A stretch of 64,000 nt of DNA from an uncultured Flavobacteriaceae bacterium (lineage in GTDB: Bacteria; Bacteroidota; Bacteroidia; Flavobacteriales; Flavobacteriaceae): contig CAJWAA010000009.1 of assembly GCA_913020295.1 (NCBI GenBank), positions 1 to 64,000 of the forward strand. Direction: 5' to 3'. Position numbers and translations under genes: made by a program. How positions within the stretch are numbered: the first letter of the stretch is position 1; every line of letters begins with the position of its first letter. The notes beneath the pieces were generated by a model, which saw nothing but the letters and a program-made list of their open reading frames with translations, was not told where the DNA came from and ran no database searches. Of the stretch, positions 55,106 through 64,000 are shown in pieces.

Positions 55106-55189
55106 TTTTATTATTTTCTAAATTGGGCTTTAATTTACTTTTATATAACCAGAACATAAGTAGGTTAAGTTCATGGTAAGATTTGGGGC

Positions 55190-55217
55190 AAAAAGGGAGA
55201 ATTTATTCTCCCTTTTT
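55190..55217 (+). terminator. Perfect intrinsic terminator between purF and sodA
   Basis: AAAAAGGGAGAA (55190-55201) pairs with TTCTCCCTTTTT (55206-55217) around a TTTA loop: a 12 bp perfect stem. On the plus strand it continues into ATTTTT, giving a strong T-tract, so it should end purF transcripts about 180 nt after the stop. On the minus strand it lies 31 bp after sodA and may act there too. Confidence 0.85.
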
Positions 55218-55247
55218 ATTTTTGACACCCATTTGATCATTAATATC

Positions 55248-55856
55248 TTAACTATTTTGATCATACAATTCACTCACTTTTTCCCAGTTAATCACATTAA
55301 AAAAAGCATTGATGTAGTCAGGTCTTCTGTTTTGGTAGTTCAGATAATATGCGTGTTCCCAAACATCTAGTCCAAGTATGGGTGTTCCTCCACATCCAAT
55401 ACCTGGCATCAAAGGATTGTCTTGGTTGGCAGAAGAACAAACTTCTACTTTGCCTCCTTTAAAAACACAAAGCCAAGCCCAGCCAGAACCAAATTGGGTT
55501 GCAGCGGCATTGGAAAAAGCCGTTTTAAAATCTTCAAAAGATCCATAAATTGCATTTATTGCCTGAGCTAAGGCACCCGAAGGGGCTCCGCCTCCATTTG
55601 GGCCTATCACTTCCCAAAATAAGCAGTGGTTGTAATAGCCCCCTCCGTTATTTCTTAGAGCAGCATTTTTCATGTCCATGTTTTCCATAATGGTCTCTAT
55701 AGTATCGAATTCCATTCCCGAGCCCTCAAGCGCGCTGTTGAGCTTGGTTGTGTAACCATTGTGGTGTTTTCCGTGGTGTATCTCCATGGTTCTTGCATCA
55801 ATGTGCGGTTCTAATGCGTCATTCGCATAAGTTAATTTTGGTAATTCAAAAGCCAT
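55248..55856 (-). CDS. sodA: Superoxide dismutase, Mn-type features
   Basis: 202 aa Fe/Mn-family dismutase. Metal ligands are His27 (MEIHHGKHH), His77 ([13 protein letters not shown]), Asp164 and His168 ([13 protein letters not shown]). The second-sphere residues Gly73 and Gln145 (SSANQDNPL) are the pattern of MnSODs; FeSODs carry the Gln at the first place. Metal preference is still inference, since many flavobacterial enzymes are cambialistic. There is no signal peptide. It is read alone, opposite to its neighbours. Confidence 0.94.
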   Translation of the reverse strand: MAFELPKLTYANDALEPHIDARTMEIHHGKHHNGYTTKLNSALEGSGMEFDTIETIMENMDMKNAALRNNGGGYYNHCLFWEVIGPNGGGAPSGALAQAINAIYGSFEDFKTAFSNAAATQFGSGWAWLCVFKGGKVEVCSSANQDNPLMPGIGCGGTPILGLDVWEHAYYLNYQNRRPDYINAFFNVINWEKVSELYDQNS

Positions 55857-55877
55857 AACATTTTATTTTATTTATAA

Positions 55878-55885
55878 CAAAAGTA
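55878..55885 (-). promoter_or_regulatory. Possible -7 box of sodA
   Basis: Minus-strand TACTTTTG fits TAnnTTTG, 21 bp before the sodA ATG, in the 97 bp divergent gap with the helicase gene. No -33 TTG at the right spacing was found. Confidence 0.4.
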
Positions 55886-55953
55886 AAATTTCTTTTATTC
55901 ATTCGGTAAGGGATAATGTCGAAATAACCTAATTTTAGAAATTATACCAGCAT

Positions 55954-58900
55954 ATGAAATCGAGTCCTTTTCAAATCATAAATGCATCTGCCGGCTCTGG
56001 AAAGACATATGCATTGGTGTATGCCTATCTCAACAAATTACTCTCAACTAACCGAGAGGATGGATATAGAAATATGTTGGCCCTTACCTTTACCAACAAG
56101 GCCGTCAACGAAATGAAGTTCAGAATTCTACACAATCTCTTCTTGGTTGCACACCATATACAGGATGATAAAATCAAGGAGATTCGCTCCAGCTTAATTA
56201 TTGATTTGAAAATCGACTTGCCATCACTTCAACAAAAAGCACACCGTGTACTCAACAAAATCCTTCACGAATATGCCGCTTTTGAAGTAATTACATTGGA
56301 CCGTTTTACCCATAAAATCATCAAGAGTTTTGCCAAAGATTTAAAAATACCTGCCAGCTTTGAAGTTACCCTTGACAGTGATCTATTGTTGGGAGAAATG
56401 ACAGAAAATATTTTAGACCAGGCAGGCATAGACAAACCCTTGACCGAAACCTTAGTCGCTTTCAGTATAAGTAAAATCGATGAACTTAAGAGTTGGGATA
56501 TTGGTCAAGACCTTTTCGATTTTTCAAAATTATTAATCAAAGAAAACGATCGACATCCACTGTCTGTCTTAAAAAAAATAGATCAAAAAGAATTCAAAGC
56601 CCAAAAAAAAATATTTGAAAAACACCTCAGTGACATCAAAAATGAGCTTAAAACCATTGGAACAGATACGCTTCAACTAATTATTAACCAGGGGTTGACC
56701 GAGGACGATTTTAACCGGAAAACCCTTTACAAACATTTTGAAAAAATAGCGAGCGGAACAATTGATGGACTTTATGAAAACCAATTGGAAAAAAACCTCA
56801 CGGAAGGACACCGTCTTTACACGCAATCTCTTTCTGAAGAAAAAAAAACAATTATCGATGCCTTGATCCCTCAACTTCTCACCAGTTTTAGCCAAGCTAA
56901 ATTGAAGGTAGGGAAACTGCTGCTCCTCAAGAGCATTATCAGCCAATGGACACCTTTATCGCTGATCGGTCGGATGGAAAAAGGTTTGGAAGAACTACAG
57001 CTTCCTCAAAATCGATTACTTCTTAGTCGATTTAATGATATGATTGACAATGAAATTTCAGATCTTGATGCTCCATACATATACGAGCGTCTGGGAGAAA
57101 AATACCGTTATTATTTTATCGACGAATTTCAGGACACCTCCCGCTTGCAATGGAAAAATCTCATCCCTCTAATCTCCAATGCCTTGCAAGGACTAGACGA
57201 TGATCATCAAATGGGATCCCTTCTTCTAGTGGGTGATCCCAAACAAGCGATATACAGATGGAGGGGAGGGGATAACGAGCAGTTTTTGAGCCTTTTAAAT
57301 AAAGAAAGTCCTTTTCCGAAATTGTTTCCCGAAATCACATTATTACCTAAAAATTACCGTAGTCGTGAGGCCATTGTAGATTTTAACAATCAGTTTTTTG
57401 CCTGGGTGGGTGTCAGATGTGAAGACTCTGAGCAAAAGCAAATTTTTGAGCAATATACCCATCAGGAGTTTAACTCCAAAAAAGGGGGGCAGGTAGTCGT
57501 GCATTTTATCGAAAAGAGTATGAAAAAAGAGAGCACCATACCACTCTATCAAGAAAAAACGGTTAGCTCTCTTAAGTCTGCTCGATCCAACGGTTTTTCT
57601 TGGAAAGACATGGCCGTATTGGTTCGAAAAAAAGAGCAGGCTGTACTTGTAGCCAATGCACTTCAGGCAGAAGACATTCCTTTGATCTCCTCAGAGTCGT
57701 TGTCATTAGGGAGTTCTATTAAAGTAAATTTTCTCATTGCCCTGATTCGTTTAGCAGCAGACCCAGAAGATGAAGTACAAAGAAAAAATATCATCGAATT
57801 TTTGTACCGTCAATTGGGTGCAAAAATGGATTTGGATCAAATACTGAGTACTATGGTTTTTTTACCCATTTATGCTCTTGAAGAGGAAATCAAAAAACAA
57901 TTTAATGTTTCATTTGATTTTCAGCTTTTTTCAAAAAAATCGCTCTACAATGCTGTTGAATATGCAATTGCCACCTTCCAATTGATTGAAAATATGGAAG
58001 CGCATTTGATCGCCTTTTTAGATGATATTTTTGAGTTCAGTAACCAAGATGAGGGAAGTTTTATGAGTTACTTACAATACTGGGATCAAAAAGGAAAGGA
58101 ACAAAAAATAATCATCCCCGGGGGAACCGATGCAGTAAATATCATGACCATTCACAAGGCTAAGGGACTTGAATTCCCAGTGGTGGTCCTTCCTTTTGCT
58201 TCCGAGGAATTAGTGTCTTCACGAAGCTCAAAAGTATGGTATCCAATCAAAAATCATTTTAACACTTCCTTTCGTTGGGGAAGAATTCATTTTTCAAGCA
58301 AATTAAAATATTTGGGCGTGGAGGCCAACGCATTTTATGAGCGAGGGATTTTGGCAGAAAGAGGGGATGCCCTCAATACTTTTTATGTGGCCTTGACCCG
58401 CGCTGTTTCACAAATGTATTTGATCTGCACCTTAGAGGGTGAAACCTCGCCCGTTGACAAAAGCTATGCCACCTTGCTTAACCATTTTGTAAGAGGTCAA
58501 AATCAAGACCCTCAAATAGAATCCCCTTTTGTATGGGGTAACACCGAAAGGAAAGAGAGCGATGATAAAGATCAAACTACGGTAAAAACACTCAAACCCG
58601 ATTTCAAAGTCCAGCCAAATTGGCAAAAAAGACTTTGGATACAATTGCAAGCAAAGCACGAAGATTCGAGTGTTGCCGCCCAAAAAGAAGGCTTATTGGT
58701 CCACAATTTGATGGCTGAAGTATCCTCTTTTAAAGACGTCTCTGCTGTCGTAACCGATGCCATTCATTCTGGAAGTATCAATAAAGAAGAATACGATCAC
58801 TATTTACAAATGCTTAATAATATAGTGTATCATCCACAACTATCTTTCTGCTTCAAAGAGGATGCAGAAGTCTATAATGAAAAGGATATTTTGATCCCCC

Positions 58901-59103
58901 AAAAATCTTTTGTCCGTCCCGATAGGATCGTAAAAAATAAAGACGGCTGGGTGATCATTGATTATAAAACCGGAAAAGTAAAGCCCCACCACTTATCTCA
59001 AATTACACACTATGCTGAATTGATGGAGGAGATGACCCATGAAAAATCAAAATGCTTTTTGGTTTACATAGGAAAAAAGGTCGTTGTAAAAAAAGTAGCA
59101 TGA
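55954..59103 (+). CDS. UvrD-type helicase-nuclease, AddA-like
   Basis: 1049 aa double-strand break repair helicase with a C-terminal nuclease. Helicase motifs in order: Walker A NASAGSGKT (residues 10-18), motif II YFIDEFQDTSRLQW (about 387-400), III LLVGDPKQAIYRWRGGD (about 425-441), IV NYRSREA, V MTIHKAKGLEFPVVVLP (about 731-747) and VI NTFYVALTRA. The PD-(D/E)xK nuclease near residues 988-1010 has VRPDRIVKNKDGWVIIDYKTGK-type residues (Asp, Asp, Lys) and a following Gln-Tyr helix. Its AddB-like partner starts 28 bp downstream. Confidence 0.92.
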   Translation: MKSSPFQIINASAGSGKTYALVYAYLNKLLSTNREDGYRNMLALTFTNKAVNEMKFRILHNLFLVAHHIQDDKIKEIRSSLIIDLKIDLPSLQQKAHRVLNKILHEYAAFEVITLDRFTHKIIKSFAKDLKIPASFEVTLDSDLLLGEMTENILDQAGIDKPLTETLVAFSISKIDELKSWDIGQDLFDFSKLLIKENDRHPLSVLKKIDQKEFKAQKKIFEKHLSDIKNELKTIGTDTLQLIINQGLTEDDFNRKTLYKHFEKIASGTIDGLYENQLEKNLTEGHRLYTQSLSEEKKTIIDALIPQLLTSFSQAKLKVGKLLLLKSIISQWTPLSLIGRMEKGLEELQLPQNRLLLSRFNDMIDNEISDLDAPYIYERLGEKYRYYFIDEFQDTSRLQWKNLIPLISNALQGLDDDHQMGSLLLVGDPKQAIYRWRGGDNEQFLSLLNKESPFPKLFPEITLLPKNYRSREAIVDFNNQFFAWVGVRCEDSEQKQIFEQYTHQEFNSKKGGQVVVHFIEKSMKKESTIPLYQEKTVSSLKSARSNGFSWKDMAVLVRKKEQAVLVANALQAEDIPLISSESLSLGSSIKVNFLIALIRLAADPEDEVQRKNIIEFLYRQLGAKMDLDQILSTMVFLPIYALEEEIKKQFNVSFDFQLFSKKSLYNAVEYAIATFQLIENMEAHLIAFLDDIFEFSNQDEGSFMSYLQYWDQKGKEQKIIIPGGTDAVNIMTIHKAKGLEFPVVVLPFASEELVSSRSSKVWYPIKNHFNTSFRWGRIHFSSKLKYLGVEANAFYERGILAERGDALNTFYVALTRAVSQMYLICTLEGETSPVDKSYATLLNHFVRGQNQDPQIESPFVWGNTERKESDDKDQTTVKTLKPDFKVQPNWQKRLWIQLQAKHEDSSVAAQKEGLLVHNLMAEVSSFKDVSAVVTDAIHSGSINKEEYDHYLQMLNNIVYHPQLSFCFKEDAEVYNEKDILIPQKSFVRPDRIVKNKDGWVIIDYKTGKVKPHHLSQITHYAELMEEMTHEKSKCFLVYIGKKVVVKKVA

Positions 59104-59131
59104 TATTAAACCCCAAGGTCTAAATACACAG

Positions 59132-61861
59132 ATGAAAAGCTTTCTGGATGAAATAGCAGAAGAAGTTATCAATTCAAAACACCCTTTTGAATCTATCAAA
59201 GTTATTGTCCCCAGTCGTCGGGCAAGTTTGTTTCTAAAAAATGCATTGGCCCGTCAAATTCAAAAACCGGCTTTTGCTCCCGATATCGTCAGTATTGAAA
59301 ATTTTGTAGAAGAACTTTCAACTTTAAAAAAGGTAGTTCCCGTAGATCTGATTTTTGAATTTTATGCTGCATACAAAGAGGTATCCGATGAAAAACACCG
59401 GGATTCGTTCGATCAATTTCTGGGCTGGGCCTCCGTTATTTTATCTGACTTCAACGAAATGGATGCTCATTTGGTAGACGTCAAAACTTTCTTTGATTTT
59501 CAATTCTCACTTCAGGAGATGACCCAATGGACCAAAAACAAAGATCAAAGTAATATCATCCAAAACCATTTGGAGTTTTGGAGGATAATGCCTTCGCTCT
59601 ATAAGGGACTAAATCAAAGACTGCAACAAAAACAGCAAGGTACCTTGGGATTGATTTTCAGGGAAGCGGTTGCCAATTTGGAATTTTATATAAGCCAGAC
59701 TGTCAAACACCACTATTTTGTGGGCTTTAATGCTCTCAATGAATCCGAAGCCCAAATCATTCAGGAGTTTATCTCGAGTAACAAGGGAACAGTACATTGG
59801 GACATCGATCAATATTTTTTTCAAGACAAGGTACACGCTGCGGGCAAATTTATCCGTAAATATCACCAAGATTGGAAATCTCTACGTTCTCAACCAAGTT
59901 CATTTCAAAACCATTACACTGACCCCAAAAAGATCGAGCTTATTGGCGTGAGTAAAAATGTTGCTCAAGCCAAATACGCTGCTCAATTGGCGGTACAACT
60001 GGCAACAGATTATCCCGATGAAAAAACAGCTGTTGTATTGGGTAACGAATCACTGTTGACCCCGGCACTTTCTGCTATCGATGGCACTGCATTGAGTTGG
60101 AATGTCACCATGGGCTATCCTCTGAAACAGACACCTACTTCCGATTTTTTTGAACTCTTTTTCCAATTACACCTCAATGCCAAGAAAGGACTTTTTTTAT
60201 ATAAGAACCTTAAAAGCTTATCTTCAACCCCATTGTTCCTCTCACTTCTCAAATTTAATGACTTGAATACTGAGGAACATTTGAAAGACATTGAGTCAAA
60301 AAATTTATATCGTTTTTCCCAAAATATACTCTATAGATCAAATAATGTTCAAGCCATCGACCATTGCCTTTTCGCTCCGGCCTTAGTCATTGTTGATTTT
60401 ATTCTCCGCCTAATTTATATTTGCGATTTTTTTATTGTGTTTTTAGAGCACTCTCAGGAAGCCGATGCTAATTTACATTTGGCCTATTTCCAAAAATTTA
60501 AAGCCCTTTTCAACCAGTTGGAAGCCATGCATCGAAAACACGCTTTTATAGAAAGCCTGCCTTTACTGCTTTTGGTTTTTAGAGCTCTTGTCAAGGGAGA
60601 AAAAATCGATTTTTTAGGGGAGCCATTGCAGGGCATACAATTTATGGGGCTATTGGAAACCCGTTTATTGGATTTCGAAAATTTGGTAATCACCAATCTA
60701 AACGAGGAAATTTTGCCCTCAGGAAAAAAGAACCATTCTTTTCTACCATTTGACCTGAGGAAAAAATTCAATCTACCTACTTTTTTAGAAAATGACGCCA
60801 TCTATACCTATCACTTCTACCGTCTCCTTCAAAGGGCTAAAAGGGTTTATTTACTTTACAATACCCACAGTGATGGACTGAATTCCGGTGAAATGAGCCG
60901 CTTTTTGTATCAATTAAAATACCAACGTCAGCCTGCTCACCAAGTCGAAGAAAAACATTTGGTCCTGAATTATCTTACTCCAAACGACTTCGATCATTTC
61001 ATTGAAAAAACCGAAAACATTCAGCAGCAGCTGCGTGCCATTGCTAAAAAGGGTTTTTCGCCCTCCTCTCTTTCACTTTATATGAGAAATCCTCTTGAAT
61101 TTTATTATCAAAGGGTGTTAAAGATCAAAGAAAAAAACACCATGCAATATACCATCAATCATATGGATAAAGGAAATCTGGTACATGAGGTGGTCGAGCA
61201 ACTCTATTTGCCCTATCAAGATCAAATACTTACCCCTGCTGATTTTAAACAAATGAAAGAACGCCTAATACCTCTAATGGAAGAACGCTATCAATCCATT
61301 TACCATGGAACCCAACACAGAACTGGTAGGAACCACATTATTTTTGAAGTACTGAAAAAGTCTATTTTAGATTTCATAGCCATCGAAAAAAAATATGTTG
61401 AGGAGGGTAATCGTATCAAGATAATTCATCTGGAACATCAATTTGAACAAAGCATTCAAGTGCCAGGAATTGATTTTCCTGTAAAATTAATCGGTGTGGT
61501 GGACCGTATTGATCTTTTCAACGATACATTGAGAATAATCGATTATAAAACAAGTAAGATTCAACCCAAACAACTGAAATTAACACATTGGGGTGCGTTT
61601 AATGAGCAGACAGACTATGCCTATTTGTTTCAGATTTTACTATATTCTTATGTTCAAAAACCCCTTTTATATAAATACCAAAAATCAACTGCCGGGATCA
61701 TTTCATTCAGAAATCTACCCCAATATTTTATGCCTTTTAATTACGAAAACACTCAAAAACAAGCGTTAAATAAAGAAAATTTAGATCGTTTTGAAACAAC
61801 TTTATATAATATTATCAGTGAAATTTTTGACCCTAATGTAAATTTTGAGGGCAAGGGATGA
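59132..61861 (+). CDS. PD-(D/E)xK nuclease protein, AddB-like partner
   Basis: 909 aa. The N-terminal part is an inactivated helicase fold: VIVPSRRASLFLKNALARQ stands where a Walker A loop would be, so ATP binding there is unlikely. The C-terminal RecB-type nuclease is complete: GNLVHEVVEQLY (His at about 693), GVVDRIDLFNDTLRIIDYKT (Asp, Asp, Lys at about 789-808) and a Gln/Tyr helix. The cysteines that bind an Fe-S cluster in AddB are not seen; the usual first Cys site reads SLYMRNPLEFYYQ. It likely pairs with the preceding helicase in end resection. Confidence 0.88.
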   Translation: MKSFLDEIAEEVINSKHPFESIKVIVPSRRASLFLKNALARQIQKPAFAPDIVSIENFVEELSTLKKVVPVDLIFEFYAAYKEVSDEKHRDSFDQFLGWASVILSDFNEMDAHLVDVKTFFDFQFSLQEMTQWTKNKDQSNIIQNHLEFWRIMPSLYKGLNQRLQQKQQGTLGLIFREAVANLEFYISQTVKHHYFVGFNALNESEAQIIQEFISSNKGTVHWDIDQYFFQDKVHAAGKFIRKYHQDWKSLRSQPSSFQNHYTDPKKIELIGVSKNVAQAKYAAQLAVQLATDYPDEKTAVVLGNESLLTPALSAIDGTALSWNVTMGYPLKQTPTSDFFELFFQLHLNAKKGLFLYKNLKSLSSTPLFLSLLKFNDLNTEEHLKDIESKNLYRFSQNILYRSNNVQAIDHCLFAPALVIVDFILRLIYICDFFIVFLEHSQEADANLHLAYFQKFKALFNQLEAMHRKHAFIESLPLLLLVFRALVKGEKIDFLGEPLQGIQFMGLLETRLLDFENLVITNLNEEILPSGKKNHSFLPFDLRKKFNLPTFLENDAIYTYHFYRLLQRAKRVYLLYNTHSDGLNSGEMSRFLYQLKYQRQPAHQVEEKHLVLNYLTPNDFDHFIEKTENIQQQLRAIAKKGFSPSSLSLYMRNPLEFYYQRVLKIKEKNTMQYTINHMDKGNLVHEVVEQLYLPYQDQILTPADFKQMKERLIPLMEERYQSIYHGTQHRTGRNHIIFEVLKKSILDFIAIEKKYVEEGNRIKIIHLEHQFEQSIQVPGIDFPVKLIGVVDRIDLFNDTLRIIDYKTSKIQPKQLKLTHWGAFNEQTDYAYLFQILLYSYVQKPLLYKYQKSTAGIISFRNLPQYFMPFNYENTQKQALNKENLDRFETTLYNIISEIFDPNVNFEGKG

Positions 61862-61913
61862 TTTATTTAAATATCAAATTTATATTCAATATATTTAGTG
61901 AAAATAAATACCC

Positions 61914-62768
61914 ATGAGTGAAGAGTCCAATAAAGATATAGGAGAAAAAGGGATAAAGCGGGAAAAGCTGAATTGGTTTTTACGAATTATCACGTTGGGA
62001 GACCGATTTTCTTTACAAGATTTTTACGATCGAATCAAAAAAGGTTTTGTGGAGTTCCTGATTGTATTTTTTGGTGTATTAGTCTCTTTTGGGGTAGAAA
62101 GACAAGGGGAAGAATTCGGAGATAGAGAGTCTAATATCGATAACTTAATTGGCCTGAGGGATGAAATGATCGATATCCGAGAATACACCCAAATATATAT
62201 GGAGGAAAATCAATGGATTAGGGAGTTATACAACGAATTATATGAACAATGGGAGGAGGATAGAGATAGTGTTTTTTTATTTATTGATGATTCTGATGGA
62301 TTGCCTTATTCCCCACTTTCATTTTATAACAACTACAATCCCTTCAATCCGCCAAGGGTTGTATACGAAGCCATTAAACTTGATGGAACCTTCAGATTTT
62401 TGGGATCAGAGGTAGGTCGATTTGTCAACAATACCTATGACGGAACTGATCTAAAATATTTAATGCTAAACACAGATCGTGAGGAAAAAGTCTATGTAGA
62501 CCAGTTCGAAGCTCAGGTGGCTAACAAATGGATTTATGAGTTAGAGAAAATAGATTTATATGACACTGACTTTTGGGTAAAACACCGTAAATATTTTCAA
62601 AAGGAGAAATATTTGAAATACAATCTATTTAAGCGCTTAGGATTATGGGAGCAAATATCTGAACAATTAGTTGAATACGAAGCAGAGGTTGGAGCTAATA
62701 TTAAAAAACTTGACAGCGTAATACAACTTAAAGAGGATGAGTTTGTATTTATCTATTGGTGGTTTTAG
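61914..62768 (+). CDS. Unknown membrane-anchored protein
   Basis: 284 aa, not recognised with certainty. A charged N-terminus (about residues 1-45) precedes one hydrophobic segment (FVEFLIVFFGVLVSFGVE, about 46-63), then a highly charged helical domain rich in Glu, Asp and Tyr. It loosely recalls DUF6090-like single-span proteins of Bacteroidota, whose helix is likewise followed by an acidic coiled region. It lies 52 bp after the AddB-like gene and overlaps the crtI end by 4 bp. Confidence 0.7.
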   Translation: MSEESNKDIGEKGIKREKLNWFLRIITLGDRFSLQDFYDRIKKGFVEFLIVFFGVLVSFGVERQGEEFGDRESNIDNLIGLRDEMIDIREYTQIYMEENQWIRELYNELYEQWEEDRDSVFLFIDDSDGLPYSPLSFYNNYNPFNPPRVVYEAIKLDGTFRFLGSEVGRFVNNTYDGTDLKYLMLNTDREEKVYVDQFEAQVANKWIYELEKIDLYDTDFWVKHRKYFQKEKYLKYNLFKRLGLWEQISEQLVEYEAEVGANIKKLDSVIQLKEDEFVFIYWWF

Positions 62769-64000
62769 ACTTTTTCAATTAGCCCCGCCACTAGTTTGCC
62801 GGAGATCAATGCAGGTGGTACCCCGGGACCCGGTACAGTCAATTGTCCTGTAAAATATAAATTTTTCACTTTTTTACTTTTCAATTTCGGTCTTAAAAAA
62901 GCTGTTTGTAAAAGAGTATTCGCCATACCATAGGCATTACCTTTGTATGAATTGTAAACTGAGATAAAATCATTTACGCAAAAAGACGATTTAAACAAAA
63001 TATCATCTTTTAAACTTTGATTGGTAAGTTTTTCTAGGCGGTCTAAAACTATTTCAAAATAGTGATTTCTTAACTCCCTAGTGTCATCTAATCCAGGCGC
63101 AATAGGGATTAAAATAAAACAAGCTTCTTTTCCCTTTGGAGCCATACTAGGATCAGTGATCGATGGAAAATTGGCGTAAAACAGAGGCTCATTTGGCCAT
63201 TCGTAAGTATTATAAATTGTCCTAGCATGGGCGTCAAAATCTACATCAAAAAACAATGTGTGATGAGATACATTTTTTACCTTTTTGTTCAATCCAACAT
63301 AAAACAGCAGTGAAGAAGGGGCAAATGTTTTTTTATCCCAGTAGGACTCACTGTAGGCTCTTAAATTTTTTGGGAGTAAAGTTTCAGTGTGGTGATAATC
63401 GGCACCGCTCAGCACAATATCTGAAAAGATGTTTTTCCTATCTATTTTGATTCCAACTGCTTTTCTGTTTTCCAATAATATTTCCCTCACTGGGGTATCA
63501 AGGTGAATTTTCACACCTAAACTTTCAGCCAGTCGAATCATTCCTTTTACGATGCTGTACATACCGTATTTGGGATGCCAAGTTCCCAAACCAAAATCAG
63601 CAAAATTCATAAAATTATAGAAAGCAGGTGTATCTTCAGGTTTAGCTCCCAAAAACAAGACTGGAAACTGAAGGATTTGAACCAGTTTAGGGTTTTTGAA
63701 TTCTCGAGTCACCTGTCTTTTTATGTTAGAAAAAAAGTAATTTAATTTCTTTAGGGTATCTGGGGTGACTAGTTCCAGAGGTGATAGTCCTGGGCGGTAA
63801 ACCAATTCGTCTATGGCAATTTTATAATTATCAGCAGCTTTGCCGATAAATTTTTTCAGTTTGTTTGCACTTCCCTTTTCCTCTGCCTCAAAAGCGGCAT
63901 AAATCTTTTCTAAAGAATCTCCAATCAGCATTGAATCATTCCTCCCAAAATAAACCTGATAGCCCGGATTCAAACGTTCTAACTCATAATAATCACTAAC
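62765..64000 (-). CDS. crtI: Phytoene desaturase, C-terminal part (N-terminus beyond the edge)
   Basis: 412 residues of a CrtI-type carotenoid desaturase, which converts phytoene to lycopene. The frame stays open to 64000 (reading SDYYELERLNPGYQVYFG at the edge), so about 75 N-terminal residues with the FAD-binding motif are missing. Family marks: the WHPKYGMYSIVKGMIRLAESLGV segment (about 152-174 of the visible part), SGADYHHTETLLP, and the C-terminal bacterial-desaturase signature LYFTGQLTVPGPGVPPALIS. With the lycopene cyclase gene near the left end, it supports carotenoid synthesis. Confidence 0.92.
   Translation of the reverse strand, partial: VSDYYELERLNPGYQVYFGRNDSMLIGDSLEKIYAAFEAEEKGSANKLKKFIGKAADNYKIAIDELVYRPGLSPLELVTPDTLKKLNYFFSNIKRQVTREFKNPKLVQILQFPVLFLGAKPEDTPAFYNFMNFADFGLGTWHPKYGMYSIVKGMIRLAESLGVKIHLDTPVREILLENRKAVGIKIDRKNIFSDIVLSGADYHHTETLLPKNLRAYSESYWDKKTFAPSSLLFYVGLNKKVKNVSHHTLFFDVDFDAHARTIYNTYEWPNEPLFYANFPSITDPSMAPKGKEACFILIPIAPGLDDTRELRNHYFEIVLDRLEKLTNQSLKDDILFKSSFCVNDFISVYNSYKGNAYGMANTLLQTAFLRPKLKSKKVKNLYFTGQLTVPGPGVPPALISGKLVAGLIEKV

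Noticed and set aside
55173-55370. A 65-residue plus-strand frame in the purF-sodA gap.
   Set aside because: It runs through the terminator hairpin and into sodA on the other strand.
1-64000. CRISPR arrays, insertion sequences, integrases, toxin-antitoxin or phage genes.
   Set aside because: None was seen: no regularly spaced repeats, no transposase motifs and no target duplications.

Overview
The window looks like a compact, AT-rich chromosome segment from a member of the Bacteroidota, most likely a marine or other carotenoid-forming Flavobacteriaceae. The evidence is the gene content: a SUF operon that ends in a DUF59 and a DUF2480 protein, a full aerotolerance (Bat) operon, an IPExxxVDY-type protein in an acpP-fabF-rnc-pyk cluster, long Bacteroidota-type PurF, lycopene cyclase and phytoene desaturase genes, many short lipoprotein signals, and promoter boxes of the TAnnTTTG type. 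Shine-Dalgarno sites are mostly absent. No rRNA, functional tRNA, CRISPR array, phage, transposase or insertion sequence was seen.

Layout. 1-4605: tetR-tolC-mfp-RND efflux operon (minus strand; the pump gene runs off the left edge). 4681-8733: GGPP-type prenyl synthase, lycopene cyclase, ZIP metal transporter and ThiL. 8820-11428: two beta-propeller lipoproteins. 11492-17884: sufA-B-C-D-S-E-DUF59-DUF2480. 18313-19602: a glycosyltransferase. 19606-24916 (minus): Gfo/Idh/MocA oxidoreductase, TIM-barrel isomerase, DUF1080 lipoprotein, yicC, gmk, nadD and a cupin. 25064-27933: GMC dehydrogenase with its small subunit, then an azurin-like protein facing them. 28006-33592: EamA exporter, ArsC/Spx-like protein, a trans-sulfuration enzyme, LpxH, HflX and an SDR. 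33751-42695: MoxR-DUF58-Bat operon. 42678-44667: CvpA, a conserved hypothetical and PheS. 44711-46652: a decay island with two ruined genes (gpsA and a CYTH protein) around an intact small membrane protein. 46741-50873 (minus): acpP-fabF-rnc-IPExxxVDY-pyk. 51024-55009: purN-rnhA-pfkB-purF. 55248-55856: superoxide dismutase. 55954-61861: AddA/AddB-like helicase-nuclease pair. 61914-62768: an unknown membrane protein. 62765-64000: phytoene desaturase, cut by the right edge.

How the genes work together. The most coherent accessory theme lies at 21989-27933: a periplasmic GMC-type sugar dehydrogenase with a Tat-type small subunit, a DUF1080 (3-keto-glycoside hydrolase family) lipoprotein, a Gfo/Idh/MocA oxidoreductase, a sugar isomerase/epimerase and a copper protein that could accept electrons. 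Together they read as a 3-keto-glycoside cleavage module. GGPP synthase, CrtY and CrtI serve carotenoid synthesis, although the two crt genes lie about 56 kb apart. Most of the rest is housekeeping. I found no strong sign of a wholly new system. The items most worth following up are the 3-keto-sugar module with its candidate azurin, the two pseudogenes, the seven-repeat lipoprotein, and promoter boxes that sit almost on the start codon.
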